From the NCBI GenBank assembly GCA_907163375.1, contig CAJQUW010012903.1:1-64000 (forward strand): DNA of 64,000 nt, given 5' to 3'. This DNA is from Prostheceraeus crozeri. Its lineage: Eukaryota; Platyhelminthes; Polycladida; Euryleptidae. A program made the translations under genes and the position numbers. The notes under the pieces were generated by a model. It was given only the letters and a program-made list of their open reading frames with translations. It did not search any database and was not told the origin of the DNA. Positions 1-12,021 of this stretch are shown here, piece after piece (position 1 is the stretch's first letter; the number at the start of each line of letters is the position of its first letter).

Positions 1-2093
1 AACCAGACATTTCCTTTTATTGCTCGAATAATTTGTATTTTGATTTGAAAGCATCTCACATTCATGTATGTAGTTCCAATCAACGAGGTGGACATATCGA
101 ATTAGCTAATAGTGATTTATATTTAATTTTGTGTGCAGCTGCGATAATCACCATATTTTTCTATCATTTCGCCGGGCATAGTGAGGACGATAATGGATTT
201 TTATTAATAATTGATAATGTGATGAACACTTACACTTACCACTTTGAATTTGGAATCATCATCCAACCTGGCCTTATTGATCTGATCTGTGACGTGCAAG
301 AGGGATTCCGCCCTCCACCTAATTAGCAGCTATTGCTTTCGAAAGATTTTAATAAGTGCTCAAATCTAGTAGGTCCTTCTGCTACTTATGATGACATAAA
401 GGGTATATACTCGTATTTAACTTTTAATGACTTTACATGATCAGTTCAAAATTGATTCATACTATCGAAAGTGACTTACACTTATGCTCATATGCGCATG
501 TGCAGTCCGGGAGCTAGTACAAAAATTTGTTTAGGGAACGAGGTCGCGCCGAAACTTTCACATAGCACTGTATACTTCTTGACTGCTACGAAATTGCAGA
601 TCAGTCTGCTAGTCTGAGCTGGAATTGAAAGTCCACATGTATATCTGATGAAAAAATTGGGACATATTGGCTGTAAATAAGATTTCATTGATTTACTCTA
701 CAGTGCAAAGTCGAAAAGGTATTTCTTCAATATGATTTGTTTAGAAAATGCCTGCAAGTCTTGATGCTCTTTCAGATGAGTGGTCAATTTCATTCATTAC
801 ATTTATTATTTTTTTGACTTGTAGGACACTCATGTATAGCGACTTCGTAGCATTTTCATAGAAATTTCAACAAGCATGTGCCAGTTCCGCTCTTGCTTCT
901 CTTTTTCTCTTGCTTGCTACTGTTGTACTTCATTCATGTACTTCGAACGACCAATCTTGTGAAAGATGATGTGCGGATGCATCATATGCTAATCATAATA
1001 AGGAAATACCTCTTCAACTTTAGTTCGCTAAGTATCTCAATAAAATGGTGTCTTTAGCCAATATGTCGCAATTTCTTCATTGGAAGCACCCTACATGGAA
1101 GCTTTTCAATCAGATCCAATCGATCTAATGCACCAGACCTGCAGTTTTGTAGGAGTAGTCAAAACGTGTGCTTCAAGTTTCAAGTAAAACTTCGGGTCCT
1201 GCATAATTTCCTGCCAGCTCTGACTAGCATGCTGCTGCGTTAATGCGTCATTGGAACTAGATTTCAATTCACAGAGGAGTAGACGTGATGAACATTGATA
1301 ATTAAGTCGGACCATATGGGTCGAACAGCTAACTTGTACTAATGGAGAATAATTTGTTGCTTGTGGGTTATGTTCACTGAATGCATAGAGCAAATGGGAG
1401 TTCGGCATTGTCGGTAACGATTTTTCATGATGAACATGTTTTAGCATGAATGAGCATGAGTTGTGCATTTGCCAATTCGCTGCTTGTATTTATCTATTGC
1501 GATGTTCTAATGAATACTGTGATAAGCATGAAAGGAGAAAACAATAGCTGTGAAGATTTTTACAAGTAATCAATTATGTAAGATTGCATGACTAACTCTC
1601 AGTTACGTACAAATACATACACACTCTGTTATACTTGGATTTTGTAAACTGCTACATCTTGTATTTTTGAAAGTGTGAAATTTAAGTTAGCAGATGCAAT
1701 GAGCAACAATAAGAAATGAGAAGTAGGAAATATTTAGGGGCATCATCACTTGCGTGTTTTTAGCGGCCATTTACAGGATACGGTGTTCATAATTTTTGCC
1801 GTGTAGACTTTTTGTGGGATGCCTCCGGAAGATATGATAAGGTACACGAAGTGGGGAATAATAGATTATCTGGTGGTGCCGACGGTTCAGACCTTGACCT
1901 TTTCCGAGGCAATGCAGAATTGCATGGAACAATTAAAAAAAATCAAAAACCGCAGATTGAGCTCTTAAAGGACATATTATCTAGCGGTGGAAAATAGAAC
2001 TATAGAGGTTAGAGTTGGAGTGGGATTGATAGGATCGAATAATAATGTGGAGATAGGTTGCTAATTGCCTTTGAAGGGAGGAAATCCCTTGCC
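1..2093. other. no gene recognised
   Basis: This stretch holds only short reading frames (at most about 120 codons, 1106-1468 minus) with no domain I recognise. A short + strand frame near 1812-1997 contains WDASGR, which faintly recalls the W..P.GR core of the Ig exons further right, but the match is too short to call. It is probably intronic or intergenic. Confidence 0.5.
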
Positions 2094-2301
2094 TTAGGCC
2101 TCAGCCACACTGCGAGCTTTTCCAAGCGTTTCCGAGCAAAGCGTTTTGCAGCAAATATAAAGTCATCATTACAGCAGTTGTAGACTGCCACACTGCGAGC
2201 AAAGCAAACGAGAGCGATTAATAGATTGGGGCAATACGTTCTGTCGAGACGCTCGGGACCCTTGTGTTTGCTTTGCTTTCAAAAGTGTGGCTGAGGGCCT
2301 A
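2094..2301. mobile_element. short non-autonomous DNA transposon (MITE)
   Basis: The two ends are inverted copies of about 18 bp: TAGGC-CTCAGCCACACT at 2094-2112 and its complement AGTGTGGCTGAGGGCCTA at 2283-2301, with one base of length difference. The roughly 208-bp body has no coding frame. The terminal TA on each side may be the target duplication, which would allow a Tc1/mariner or Harbinger affiliation; I cannot decide which. Confidence 0.6.
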
Positions 2302-2650
2302 TGCGGGAAGGAAACCACCGCTTGCCAATGCTAGTTTGACGCATAGGAATAAGTGCCGCGTTGCGCGGACGAAGCGTCCGGGACTTTTTAACATGTACTC
2401 CTCTCAAAAATCAAAGTTAACGCTCCTAAAATGATGCATTTTGATTTTTTTCCTATAAATGGTAAGAAAAATGTGTCCACACTCACATAGAGCTAACCAG
2501 TTATTTTAATGTTTAATTGGTAAGCTATGCCTGTGTAAACTATAAATTTGTTGCATTTTAACAACATTCAATATTTCATCTTAACAAATTTCCATCAAAT
2601 TAAAAAAGAAGTTCTAATGCAGAAATATGTTTTTTTTGTCGTCTCAACAG

Positions 2651-2983
2651 TAAGATCTCCATTCAGAATGGGCTCCGCAACTGTATTGGTCGTGGTGGAT
2701 CAATCACGCGGTTGTGCCCCAAAGGCCATCCAACTACACCTAACAACCACACTCAATACAAAACATTGATGCCAAACACCGTCATGCATGATACTCTTAC
2801 TGGATGAATGCCCTGTCAAGAAAGAATGTGACGGAAGAGAAAAATAATTGGGATTCAACTCATTAAAAAAAAAAATTAACTGGGACTAGACTTTGCCAAT
2901 TACTTGCTACGGCAACTAATATAAGGGACAGGAAAGCAGAAACGATGAATATAGCTATGTGCAAATTTCAAATCAAAGAGCGC
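2651..2983 (+). pseudogene. broken Ig-domain exon, copy of exon 8
   Basis: This is a clear nucleotide-level copy of the intact Ig exon at 49868-50140. Shared blocks include the start after the acceptor (ATCTCCATTCAGAATGGG), GTATTGGTCGTGG, GATGCCAAAC, CTACGCGACTAATATAA-like sequence, and the donor CGC|GTACGT at 2984. The copy is 333 nt instead of 273. It carries an insertion of about 43 nt after the region coding the first cysteine, plus many one- to few-base insertions, including an A-run near 2863-2876, so it has no continuous frame. The splice sites themselves are kept (CAACAG at 2645-2650). It is first in a series of four broken exons collinear with exons 8-11. I infer either a dead duplicate or an error-rich assembly of a real one. 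Confidence 0.8.
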
Positions 2984-3518
2984 GTACGTAAATGAATACA
3001 AGAGAATGTTTGGAATATACTATATAATGATGTTTATCACCACGACTAAGCCACCATACCTAAAGCCATGCCCAAATTGAAGTATTTGTAATATTCATCA
3101 TCCATTTCCATACGTTTCGATCATCGTTTCAATCAAAATTCTTCTCACGTAAGCCACAAAAGCAGCAAAAAAACAATATGGTCCAAGCGACATTTCCTTC
3201 ATTCCACTAAACACTGTTTCTGAAAAAGCTTCTAAAAAATTGCTTCAGAAACTAACGTCATGTGACGTGACCCTATTCAAATTGCTATGTGCGTCAGAGG
3301 AGACCAAATATCACTGGTGCAAATTATTTTTATTCGGAAACAAGAAGAACAGCTCGATGCTAAAACCATCCTCAATTTTATTGTTTGCCCAATCAGGGGG
3401 TAACATTCACTTTGTATGGTTTACCAATTTTCAAGCACATTGATCTATTCACAACCTCACGGTACATTGAATAAGTAGCCTATATAGAAGGTAGACGCAA
3501 CACAAAGAAAATTATGTC

Positions 3519-3975
3519 ACATACAGTAAATTTTTTTATATCAAAATAATCATCTCTCTTTTGCGGAGATTGTGTTTCCTGCGGTCCTAAAAATATTTGA
3601 GATTTCTTTTTAGAAGCTGAATTGTTTTCAAAATATACCTGTGTTTTACTTACTAGCGACGTGAATTCACCTTATAGGATAGCATGAAACTTCCTCGATA
3701 TGAAAGGAATGAACATTTGCTACGAGTATAAATAAAACATAAAGCGGAAATTGATTGATTATTAGAAAGCTTAATGAACCACATTAAAAAGCAAAGTTAT
3801 CTAATGGAAAAACTGAGAACTTATTATTTTACAATTGCCTTCTTGACAGATATTCTTGAAATTTTTTAATTCAATTTCCAGCGGACTTTGATTTTCCATG
3901 ATTCACTGAATTTACGAGCTTCAAATATTTCTTATCTGAATAAGCAATGTGGACCCATTTACATCTTTTAACACG
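3519..3975. repeat. diverged copy of intron sequence at 38.46-38.87 kb
   Basis: Blocks such as CATACAGTAAA, TTTGCGGAGAT, CCTGCGGTCC, TTAGAAGCT and ATGTGGACCCA..TTTACATCTTTT occur in the same order here and at 38464-38870, upstream of Ig exon 4. Identity is patchy with many small gaps. It is either an old segmental duplication of intron sequence or an old dispersed repeat. A continuation is seen at 5765-5995. Confidence 0.6.
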
Positions 3976-4735
3976 TTGAGTGCCATGTTGTGTAAAACCA
4001 GATGGGGCTGTCACCCACGTATTTTCCGAAGAGCAATGTCAGCCATAATTAAGCTGACACACAGAAAAATAAGTACATGTCCTTCTTCTACATATTAGAT
4101 GACTTATCGAAAAAAAAAAAAAAATACTTTATTCAGGTACTAAACTCTTGCAGACAGAGAATTCTTATAAAATGAACAAAATAATTTTCAAATGTGTAAA
4201 TGCATGTGCAAATTTGCTCTGTCATCTGACATGTTTTTAATCATCAAATGAAAATATACTGTAGCCTAATTTCTAAACTTCTCGTCAGAAAAGATTACAA
4301 TTTTATTTAATTTTCCAACATTGCAAGAAATTGTAACACCCTCTTACCGTCAGAAATAACCGTCGACATATTATAATGATAAAAATTGTGTTAACTGCAT
4401 TGTATATATCTCTTTACTAATCATACAACTTCACCATTGCCTAGTTACTAAGAAAATATTGTTTTAAAATATTGAAAACCTGTTTTATTTGTAAGATCGA
4501 CCACCGAATAGTGCGATGGACGCCCCAAGATCTGTCGTTTACGAATTTAAACTCCATAAATCAATACATCGACAACCCGTTCTAATAAATAACCCTTTTG
4601 TGGAGTTTTTCCTAGCACCTTTTTTGTTGAAAATCATTATGACTTCCCGCGGCGACTCTCAATTCCTGGGCGTCATTCGGTCTGGTCAATTTCGAAAGGA
4701 CCCATAAGCGATGATTGTTTTATTAGGTGTTGTGT

Positions 4736-5040
4736 GCGAAAGTGATAACATCAGCACGCACGCTTATATCTCTCACTGGCTATGGTTGTCCTCTGCTGAC
4801 AGCTTATTGTTTGCCCACTTCAATAGCAGGCGATACACCAACACATATTAAATCCATTCGAGAAGGAGCCAGTTGTCTAATTCTGTATGATGTGCCATTT
4901 TCGATATTAAGGCTAACATATAACCCTTTCCTATCCATCTTTCTTCCCTATGAAAACCGAAAGCGCGCGCAGATGAAATCTAATTCTGTGGTTGTGCCAC
5001 TCGTTCTGCAGAGAACCCGCGAATACCCATTTGTCGTATA
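4736..5040. repeat. dispersed repeat, inverted relative to 49.09-49.34 kb
   Basis: The sequence matches the reverse complement of 49080-49335 in several long blocks: CTGACAGCTTATTGTTTGCC, GCGATACAC, CATTCGAGA.GGAGC, GTTGTCTAATTC, GATGTGCCATTT, GCGCGCAGATGAA, TCTAATTCTGTGG. The 49.1-49.7 kb copy continues into sequence shared with the non-coding end of the P-type transposon at 54.3-54.7 kb. This is therefore probably part of a related non-autonomous element. The 104-codon frame across it is not recognisable as a protein. Confidence 0.6.
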
Positions 5041-5764
5041 ATGAAACACTACCGCAATGCTTTCATTTAGAACAGTGATGAAGCTGAAACTTGATTGTTT
5101 ATTGAAGTAGATAGAATGGAAATTGATCAAGGACGCGGCCACATTATGGGGGAACTAAGTTGGGCATGAAGAGCCAATTAAAGCTTTCATTTACGCATCT
5201 GTGGATGATTATAATCAAATTATACAGCCGTTGACAGTGTATCACAGTGAAAATGCGTGCGATTATGTGCCCTATTGTGTATTGCATGAAGCTTAACTTC
5301 CATTCTAGAAGTTTTATTGTTGTCAATTTCTATGGATGAAGGTGCAGTCATAGCAACACGTTTATCACTGGAGAGACAAATACAATCGATGCTCGTGGAC
5401 TATTGTTGTTGCTGCAGCGCGTGTCGTCATGCTAGTTCCTTTGATCGAACTGTGTGCGGAAGAGTAAAAAAACTCTCTGTTCATTCGTCATGTCACATTC
5501 TATGCATCGATACTTCAGCACAAATCTTCCATGTATCACTGTTCAACAATATCGACACAGTAAATAAATGTTTAGTGGCTAAATCTTTTATGGCTGACGT
5601 GGCCTTATAATGTCATATCGTGCCGTGGCCTCCAGGGCAAAATCGCGTGGCATCCAATGCGCTAAAGTCATTTGTGATCTTTGTATATGATCATGATATT
5701 TTGCTCTTTTAGTTGCTAGTAGTTTGTGATATGATTACTCTCATTAATAAGTTTGAACATTAAT

Positions 5765-5995
5765 AGTAACTCATCGCATTGCTAATTTAACAAACATCAT
5801 CGCTCCAGAAATCATGATGACTCGAGATGTCATGACACAGAGAATTTGTAAAATACATTAATTCCTCCTGAACTGCTATCGTGATCCGTCAACTACGTGT
5901 CAATCCGAATTAGTTTATAAAATCAAAACTGCATACACATTCGGGATTTAAATAGTTATTACTCTACCTAATATACTTACTCTATGCCACGTTAT
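5765..5995. repeat. diverged copy of intron sequence at 38.87-39.15 kb
   Basis: TCGCATTGCTAAT.TAA, TGTCATGACAC, ATCTGTAAAACA-like, GCATACACATT.GGGATTT and TACTCTACCTAAT..TACTTACTCTATG occur in the same order and strand in the intron just before Ig exon 4 (38873-39150). Together with 3519-3975 this shows that a whole intron segment is shared. The left copy has about 1.8 kb of extra sequence between the two parts. Confidence 0.6.
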
Positions 5996-7090
5996 GTTAT
6001 AATTTAGGGAAATAAATGAAAGTGAAAAACTAAGTCAGTTGCATTGATTTCGAGTTTGAATTGTCATATTGATTATGATTTCTGTCTTATAATTGTCTTC
6101 TTGCGTCTCCGGTGAACCAGAAGGAGTTAAAGAAAAAGGAAATTACAAAGAATGCCATGTTTGAAATATTTGCAAAGCATTTCAAAGAAGAACAATTGTC
6201 TGCATGAAACAGCATTATTTGCGACAATTTGAAACAAAACCGCCCTGTATGTGTACTATGCAGTTGTTGTTTAAGTCCAATTTCTCAGCGAGTTAAAAAA
6301 CCGCATCGTCGAGATCTCTACCAGAGCGATGTTCTTGAGCGATAAAGATATTGTCGAACAAATTATTTTTTGCAATCGATAATTTTGATGTTGCAGTTGA
6401 GGCAATACCATTGTTTGAGCCGGTGACAAAAAAGCATACGATTGTCCTGTCATATAACTTAGTAATCATAAGAGTATTTAAGAGAAATACGATTCATCGA
6501 TATTTTCATTGTGCGACCGTCATTAGTCAATATTACAATCTGTCGTCTATAAAATCAGAATAGACCGCTAAAACCATCACGATAGGCAGTTCTAGTGTGA
6601 ACAGTGGAACTAAGCGCATGATCGTACGACTGAGACGATAGTAATGATCTTATTATAGTAATCGTCATCGATCTAATGTGATCGCCTCTTTAGTGAGTTC
6701 TGAATCAGTTTTAGCTTGCCCAATAAGAAAGAAAATCACTTTCGACTCGCACCGTTGCAATGTAATGGTAGATTATGAGCATGACTTCGAAATACTCACG
6801 TTTGATGCCAACTTTCATGCTTGAACATTTTTGAATCATGAGCAACTTTGCATACCGTATGGTTTATTTGAAACTCGTTTTTTTGTAGCTATACAGTATT
6901 TGAAGCAGGTACTTCTAAGTTAGATCAATGAATAGTGTGGATTTTTCTCGAAAAGCCTTCCTTTGCTTATGATAGATTTTTGTATGACTTTTTTGTTCAG
7001 TACTAATTTGTAAAAACACAATATTTTCCATATATTGCACTCATTCCACTATTCTGCAAATAACAATAAGATCATCAAACTCATTTATAG
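5996..7090. other. no gene recognised
   Basis: About 1.1 kb of AT-rich sequence with only short frames (60-70 codons). I see no conserved motif and no repeat partner elsewhere in the window. It probably corresponds to intron between the broken exons at 2.65 and 7.09 kb. Confidence 0.5.
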
Positions 7091-7342
7091 CCGCTATATT
7101 CTTTCGTGCAATGGAAGATGAACGGTTGACGTACGGTGGAACGATAAGTCGCCTGTGTGAGGTAGATCAGATTGGTTGGGAAATTTACTGGATTCTTCCC
7201 AGGAACAGAAAAGTTCAGTATAACATATCTTTAGATTCCTGGCGCTTCGACATCAGACGGTGGTCTAATTTACTTGGTCATGCGAGAAATGGTTTTGGAA
7301 ACGACTCATGCAAATCGTTACAATAAGCATACACGCGTCGCG
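7091..7342 (+). pseudogene. broken Ig-domain exon, copy of exon 9
   Basis: The first two thirds read as an Ig half-domain: MEDERLTYGGTISRLC (first cysteine), then GWEIYWILPRNRK (core tryptophan). The intact paralogue at 56723-56971 has MKDERLTYDGAISRVC and GWEVYWILPRGKK. The second half keeps the nucleotide match (GACATCAGACGGTGGTC against CCATCAGACAGTGGTC) but is shifted out of frame, so the DSGRYTC motif is lost. The acceptor AG at 7089-7090 is kept; the 3' end has no good donor. Divergence here is mainly substitutions, unlike the copies at 10.0 and 12.0 kb, so this one looks like true decay. Confidence 0.8.
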
Positions 7343-8254
7343 ACAGGTGGTAGTTTGATAATATTTTATTTTTTGTTCTCATTTCTCAAACGTAGTCACA
7401 GTAGGATCTCAGCGAATTGAATCATGACGCAATACAGTTGAAGCGGTAATTTATAATATCAATTCTGAACGCATTTTTTGTAGAGCTCCTTTTTCTGTTG
7501 AAGTTCCAACACAATTTGTCTGTGGTGATTTCTCAAGCGTAATTAAAGCAAACAGTGGTTTATTATACAAGTTATTAATGTTAAACCAACTTTTAAGTTT
7601 CATTCTTATGATGATAGAGCCCCATAAGTATATTTTAGGAAATTAAATCTTATTCGAAGTATTTATTAATATTTTGTACTACTATATTTGAAGCTTATTA
7701 ATAACAACAGAAGTGGCGAAATCATACATTGTGGATAGAAGTTTTGATCTCAAGAAGATAAGCCCATGTATACATGATGTGATTATGTATTGGTATGGAA
7801 ACATCGTTTGTTTGATTTACGTCTCATTGTTGAGTATATCGAGTTAGAGACTCAGGTAAACATTTTTTCTTAAACATTAACCAGTGTTATGTCATGTACG
7901 TTGGGTCGTTCCGAAAGTTAATGTCTCTCAATTTTTATTAAAAAAAGTATAAGAATGAGCCGACATGAGACCAATACCATCAACAAGCGTGGTTTCTCGT
8001 TACTATTAATGTTTTCAGATAGTCAATATCAACATAAGCAACACGAGTGACAAATGAAAAACAGTTCAAACATAAAATGAGACGACGATTAAAATTTTTG
8101 TCTTGCTATTTCTCTTTTGTTCTCACTTTTTTATCGGATCTTAACGAGGTCTTAACTTCTGTCTCTGATACGATCGAAACTTAGTGTCATCCGACCCTTA
8201 TAAGGAATCACGCAAAACATAATGACTATAGGCATTGTTCAGTCTATGTTTCAC

Positions 8255-8280
8255 TCCCCCCCCCACCCCCCCCCCCCCAC
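8255..8280. repeat. poly-C run with single A interruptions
   Basis: A run of about 24 C interrupted by two A residues inside the mariner element, between its left arm and the transposase relic. It could be a true homopolymer expansion or a sequencing or assembly fault; runs like this are hard to read correctly. Confidence 0.8.
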
Positions 8281-8544
8281 CGACGTCATAAATGCAGAAT
8301 TCAAGTTGTGTGACCGCAACTCTTTACTGCGTAAGTATCGAAAAGGCTGTTTGAAAGCGAAATCAACTGATGCCGGGTGTGTCGAAAAGGCTGATTGAAA
8401 TTTGATTCGATCAATTGGAAGAAGCTCTACATTATTTATTAGTGATACGCTACGAAGACAATCGATTCTTTATAAGTGAGAAAGAGTAAACGTGAATCAG
8501 TAAAGTCTTTAGAATCATCTCGTCATGGGACGTTCGTCATGTTT

Positions 8545-9330
8545 TCTTGAACGCAGAACAAGTTTCGCCCATTGACATTCAGCGGTGCATCGTTAAGTTT
8601 ACGGAACACTGAGGCGGTTTGTTTGACGTTAGAGCTCAGTGAGGGATGGGTTCGTCGATTCCAAGTGTGGCGATACAGGACGTGTGCGTAAGACTCGCAT
8701 TCTGGACGACCTTGCACAGCCACAACGACGAAACACAAGAACACCGCGACCAACTCATTCGCAGAGGATCGAAGGATCGGTTTCGCACAAATGCGAGCTG
8801 TTTGGTTGTTGGTGTTGGGGCAAGTTGAAAATGATTTGTTGATCTTGGAGTACAGCAAATGTGTTGCACCAGATTGGGTTCCACGCATGCTTGCATACAG
8901 GAAAAGAAAGATCACGGTGTGGCTGTCAGTGAGAATTACTGATTCGATACGGAGACCGTAAAGGCGAGTAATTTCTTGGACCAGATCTTCACTGGTCGAC
9001 CGATAATCGTGGTGTCACCACTACGTGCCTGAGTGTCTAAACGACAGTTCATGGAGTGGCACATAACGGCTCTCTTTCAAAGATAAAATTTATAAGCAAT
9101 CTGCTGGCTCCATCAGACTTTCAATTCGTTCGGGCATCTAAAGGATGGATTACGAGGTCGAGCATTTTGAATACAAGGAACGCCGTCATCGGACACGTAT
9201 ATGCAATGGACCGCATCAGCGTAGGAAAAACTGCTTTTTACGAGCAGGGCATACAGGCCTTTGTTCATCGGTTGGCGGTGTGCATTGAGAAGTGGTGGTT
9301 TGACTTATGTCGAAAAGGGAATTTTCTGTG
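8545..9330 (+). pseudogene. mariner transposase relic
   Basis: Translated pieces in shifting + strand frames match conserved transposase blocks in order: an N-terminal helix-turn-helix region (RCIVKF near 8590), a WVPRML block near 8875 (family form ARWVPRML), LLAPSDFQF at 9103-9130 (family form LAPSDFHLF, next to the last catalytic Asp), and YEQGIQAFVHRLAVCIEK at 9238-9292 with the C-terminal tail after it. At least four frame changes and internal stops separate the blocks, so no functional enzyme remains. The C-terminal coding end runs into the right inverted repeat. In living elements this protein cuts and pastes the element into TA dinucleotides. Confidence 0.8.
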
Positions 9331-9531
9331 CGAAATTTTTTCGTCTTTTTTTTATGCTGACTGTTTTCATTTGTCTCTGTGTTGGTTATGTTGATGTTGG
9401 GACTATCTGAATAACATGAATTATTAGTATAGAAACCACGCTGGTTGTTTTGATGGGATTGGTCTCATGTCTGGATCTTCTTTTTCTTGTCAAATAAAAT
9501 TGCGAGCTTTTACTTTCGGACAACCCTGGTA

Positions 9532-10013
9532 TATCTGTTTTATCTCCTAATGATTTTGTTTTTACTATTGATAAGATGCATGTTTTGCCAAACATATTTT
9601 CGTGGCTGATTGAATTACAAGTTTTGTTTATAAAACCGATATGAGTTTGTTGGTCAGACATAAAGTCGCTGTACAACGTGTGCGGGATGCTGTTATTATA
9701 TTCGTATGCATTTATACAAAACGCTTAGGTATAGATGGCGAACAATTGCATAATAGTTGGACACTGCCGTTTGCCTATTGATTCTAACTTAAATCGGTTT
9801 AGGTGTGTTCACCTGGGAATGAGAGACAGAGACAATAATCGCCGCTGCATTTTGTGATATGGGCTCTTGAGGACTTAATCATGCATTGTTCATTAGTCAT
9901 GTGATGTCATTCGGATTTTTCAATCAATGAATATATAAATTTCTTCACTGAAAATAAACTTAAATTAATATTTTTGTTCAATGTTAATAGACCGTACAAA
10001 TACCTATTTGCAG
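9532..10013. other. no gene recognised
   Basis: AT-rich sequence between the mariner element and the broken Ig exon at 10014, ending in a pyrimidine-poor but usable acceptor context (ATTTGCAG). No coding signal or repeat partner was seen; it is likely intron. Confidence 0.5.
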
Positions 10014-10278
10014 ATTAAAATACAAATTAGAAGCTTCTTCGGTGATTCCTTGGAGTTTTGGGTGGCCAAATCAATCGACGATGCTCAGTAGACAAACTTG
10101 GATGGCATATTTCCTGGGTATTTTCCGGATGGAAGACTACTCACGGTGCCGAATTTCTTCGGGTTATGGAATTCTTAGATCAATAGACAATGGACCTAGT
10201 ACACGTGTTATGCAATGGAGTCAAACAGGAAGTCGCACTTTGACCTCGTGGTTCCTTTGGTTTAAATGTTCAAGAAAC
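10014..10278 (+). pseudogene. broken Ig-domain exon, near-identical copy of exon 10
   Basis: Almost the whole of exon 10 (61176-61424) is present with very few substitutions but about eight small insertions. Examples are GGAGTTTTGGGTGG for GGATTTTGGTGG, ATTTTCC for ATTTCC, GGAATTCTTAG for GAATCTTAG, GTCAAACAGG for GTCAACAGG, and TTTGGTTTAAATG for TTGTCAAAG. Coding blocks for RRCSVDKLGWH and YAMES can be recognised in alternate frames. The acceptor is kept (CAG at 10011-10013). The donor position reads GTAGCA at 10279. The flanking intron shows only partial similarity to that of exon 10 (GTAGATAAAAT.CTTTATT). Insertion-only divergence is unusual for a pseudogene and typical of uncorrected long-read sequence. 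Confidence 0.85.
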
Positions 10279-11224
10279 GTAGCAGCAATACTGATTGAAA
10301 GTTCATCTTGCGATTGTGTTGTAGTTCGAGATTTTGTATCAATTACCGGTTGTCCCTGTGCACTCGAACTTAAAAATTGGTAGATAAAATCTTTATTCAA
10401 CTATTTTGATCGAGATTCACATTTCATCATTTCATCATAACGAAATCACATCAGACGCTAGTATCTAAATGAAGCCAATAATCTGTAAAAATAATGTAGG
10501 CATCTGATTCTGTGACTGCTATCCATCGAAGAGGAGCAGTTTTATCCGCAGTCGTTCATAATAATATAACTGCTTTCTCGGATTTGCTCGCATGCCATAA
10601 ATTTGACGATATCTAGTCCCTTATTTACTCTATATCTGTTAGAATTTCCTACCTTCAATGAAACGGATGGTCAAATGAAAACATAGATAAGGTAAATGTA
10701 CTTTGTATCACAATATTGGATGGGTGGACAAGGCCAGGTCAAGTTTGTTCATTAACAAGGCGATATCATTAGCTATTCGATATGTAATATATGTTGCATG
10801 CAATAATGGCACAGAATGAAAAATGGCCGCGTGATGCAACTATGAAGACGCCTGAACGTAGTAAACAATATTTCAAATACAATTGAATAGTATGAGCCTC
10901 CTGTTTTGCATCACATTAGGATCATATACGCTAACACGAACTTTATCAATTATGCTTGCATGCCACATGTAAATTGTTGATATACACGTTGTCTTTATTG
11001 ACAATAATTGTTTCCTGATGAAATAAATTTGAACTGCTTACTTTTCACGTTTTCCTTTAACATGAAATTAAGTCTAGATAGTGACTCTTCGTTTGTGTGT
11101 ATCTAAACTTTTTTCTTTCTGCATGCAGTTTAATTTTGGGTCTCTAAGAACCCGACTTGCAGTATAGTACAATCTACACTTTGGATTTTTTGGATGATAG
11201 ATTGTGTCGTGATACCTGGAGGGG
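10279..11224. other. no gene recognised
   Basis: Non-coding, AT-rich. The first 150 bases share short blocks with the intron after exon 10. Nothing else is recognised before the G/T-rich tract. Confidence 0.5.
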
Positions 11225-11903
11225 ATGTGCGGTGTACACGGTCTCTGCTTCCTTAAATGTGGGGTTGGCTGTTGTGGTCTCTGGTGGATGAGGCTCGGCG
11301 GGTGGTTTGGGCGGAGGGGAGGGGGCATGGGATGGGGGAAGTGGGGGGCTTGCGGTGGCCTCGTGGGTTTTAGGCAGCAGACCCCAACCGGGGGGGGGGC
11401 GGGAGTCGGGGGTGGTTGCCGGGGGAAGGCAGGTGATGTTGTTGCTGGTGGGGTGGGGGATTTTTGGGGGGTCGGTTCGCGAGGAGGTGTGGGGTGGGTG
11501 TTGGAGGGGCGTGGGTGAGGTGTGGGTGTGGTGGCGTTTAGTGCAGGGTGGGGGGGAGGGGTAGTTGGGCATGTTGGGGGGGGGGGGGTACGTGGGAGGG
11601 GGGTTGGCGGGGTGGAGCTGTGGGCTAGGGTTGAGTGGTGTGGGTGGGTGGGGGTATGTTCTTGTGTAGGTTTTGTCCGGAGTGTTAGTGGTTTTTTGGG
11701 GTATGTGGTGTGGGGTGGTAGGGGGGAGGAGGGTGTTGGGATTCGGTATGTTTTTCTTTGTTGATTCTTTGTTGTGTTGTTTTGATTTTATGTTTGTTAT
11801 TTTGTTTGTTTTTTTGTTCTTTGTGAATGTTGTTGTTTATCTTTCTATTGGTTTTTTGTTGTTCTTTTTTTTTTTTTTCTTATTTTTTTTTCTTTTTTTA
11901 TAA
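11225..11903. repeat. G/T-rich low-complexity tract ending in T-rich run
   Basis: About 530 bases in which the + strand is almost entirely G and T with dense G runs of 3-10 (for example around 11390 and 11575), followed by about 150 bases dominated by T (11780-11900). The long reading frames across it on both strands are by-products of the biased composition and are not genes. Dense G-runs could form G-quadruplexes. The abrupt edges and lack of any ordered unit also fit an unreliable read or gap-fill. Confidence 0.75.
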
Positions 11904-12021
11904 TGTTTACTCAGAGCAATCAGGATCGTAATAAAAAAAGTTTTGGTGTCTGGTTTATATCCGTACATGCATCACGATTTATGCATGATTCACTATGTCA
12001 TTAGATTATTTGTTTTCACAG

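Larger units (their letters stand above)
7897..9531 (+). mobile_element. mariner-type DNA transposon, decayed, with long inverted ends
   Basis: Both ends carry the mariner-like start after a TA: TA-CGTTGGGTCGTTCCGAAAGT at the left (7897) and, on the opposite strand, TA-CCAGGGTTGTCCGAAAGT at the right (ending 9531). The inverted repeat is unusually long, about 200 bp: 7899-8100 pairs with 9325-9529, sharing GACATGAGACCAAT.CCATCAA, CGTGGTTTCT, TTCAGATAGTC and GACAAATGAAAA. Mariner ends are normally near 30 bp. Between the arms lies a frameshifted transposase (8545-9330) and a C-rich run at 8255-8280. The total length is 1.6 kb. Confidence 0.85.

Noticed and set aside
1106-1468. 120-codon minus-strand frame as a gene
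   Set aside because: No domain, biased to His/Ser as expected of random AT-rich frames, no neighbours or splice context.
1812-1997. Another broken Ig exon upstream of the series
   Set aside because: Only WDASGR resembles the core; no cysteine motif, no partner among the intact exons.
8523-8915. 130-codon minus-strand frame as a gene
   Set aside because: It is antisense to the mariner transposase relic, whose conserved blocks are on the + strand.
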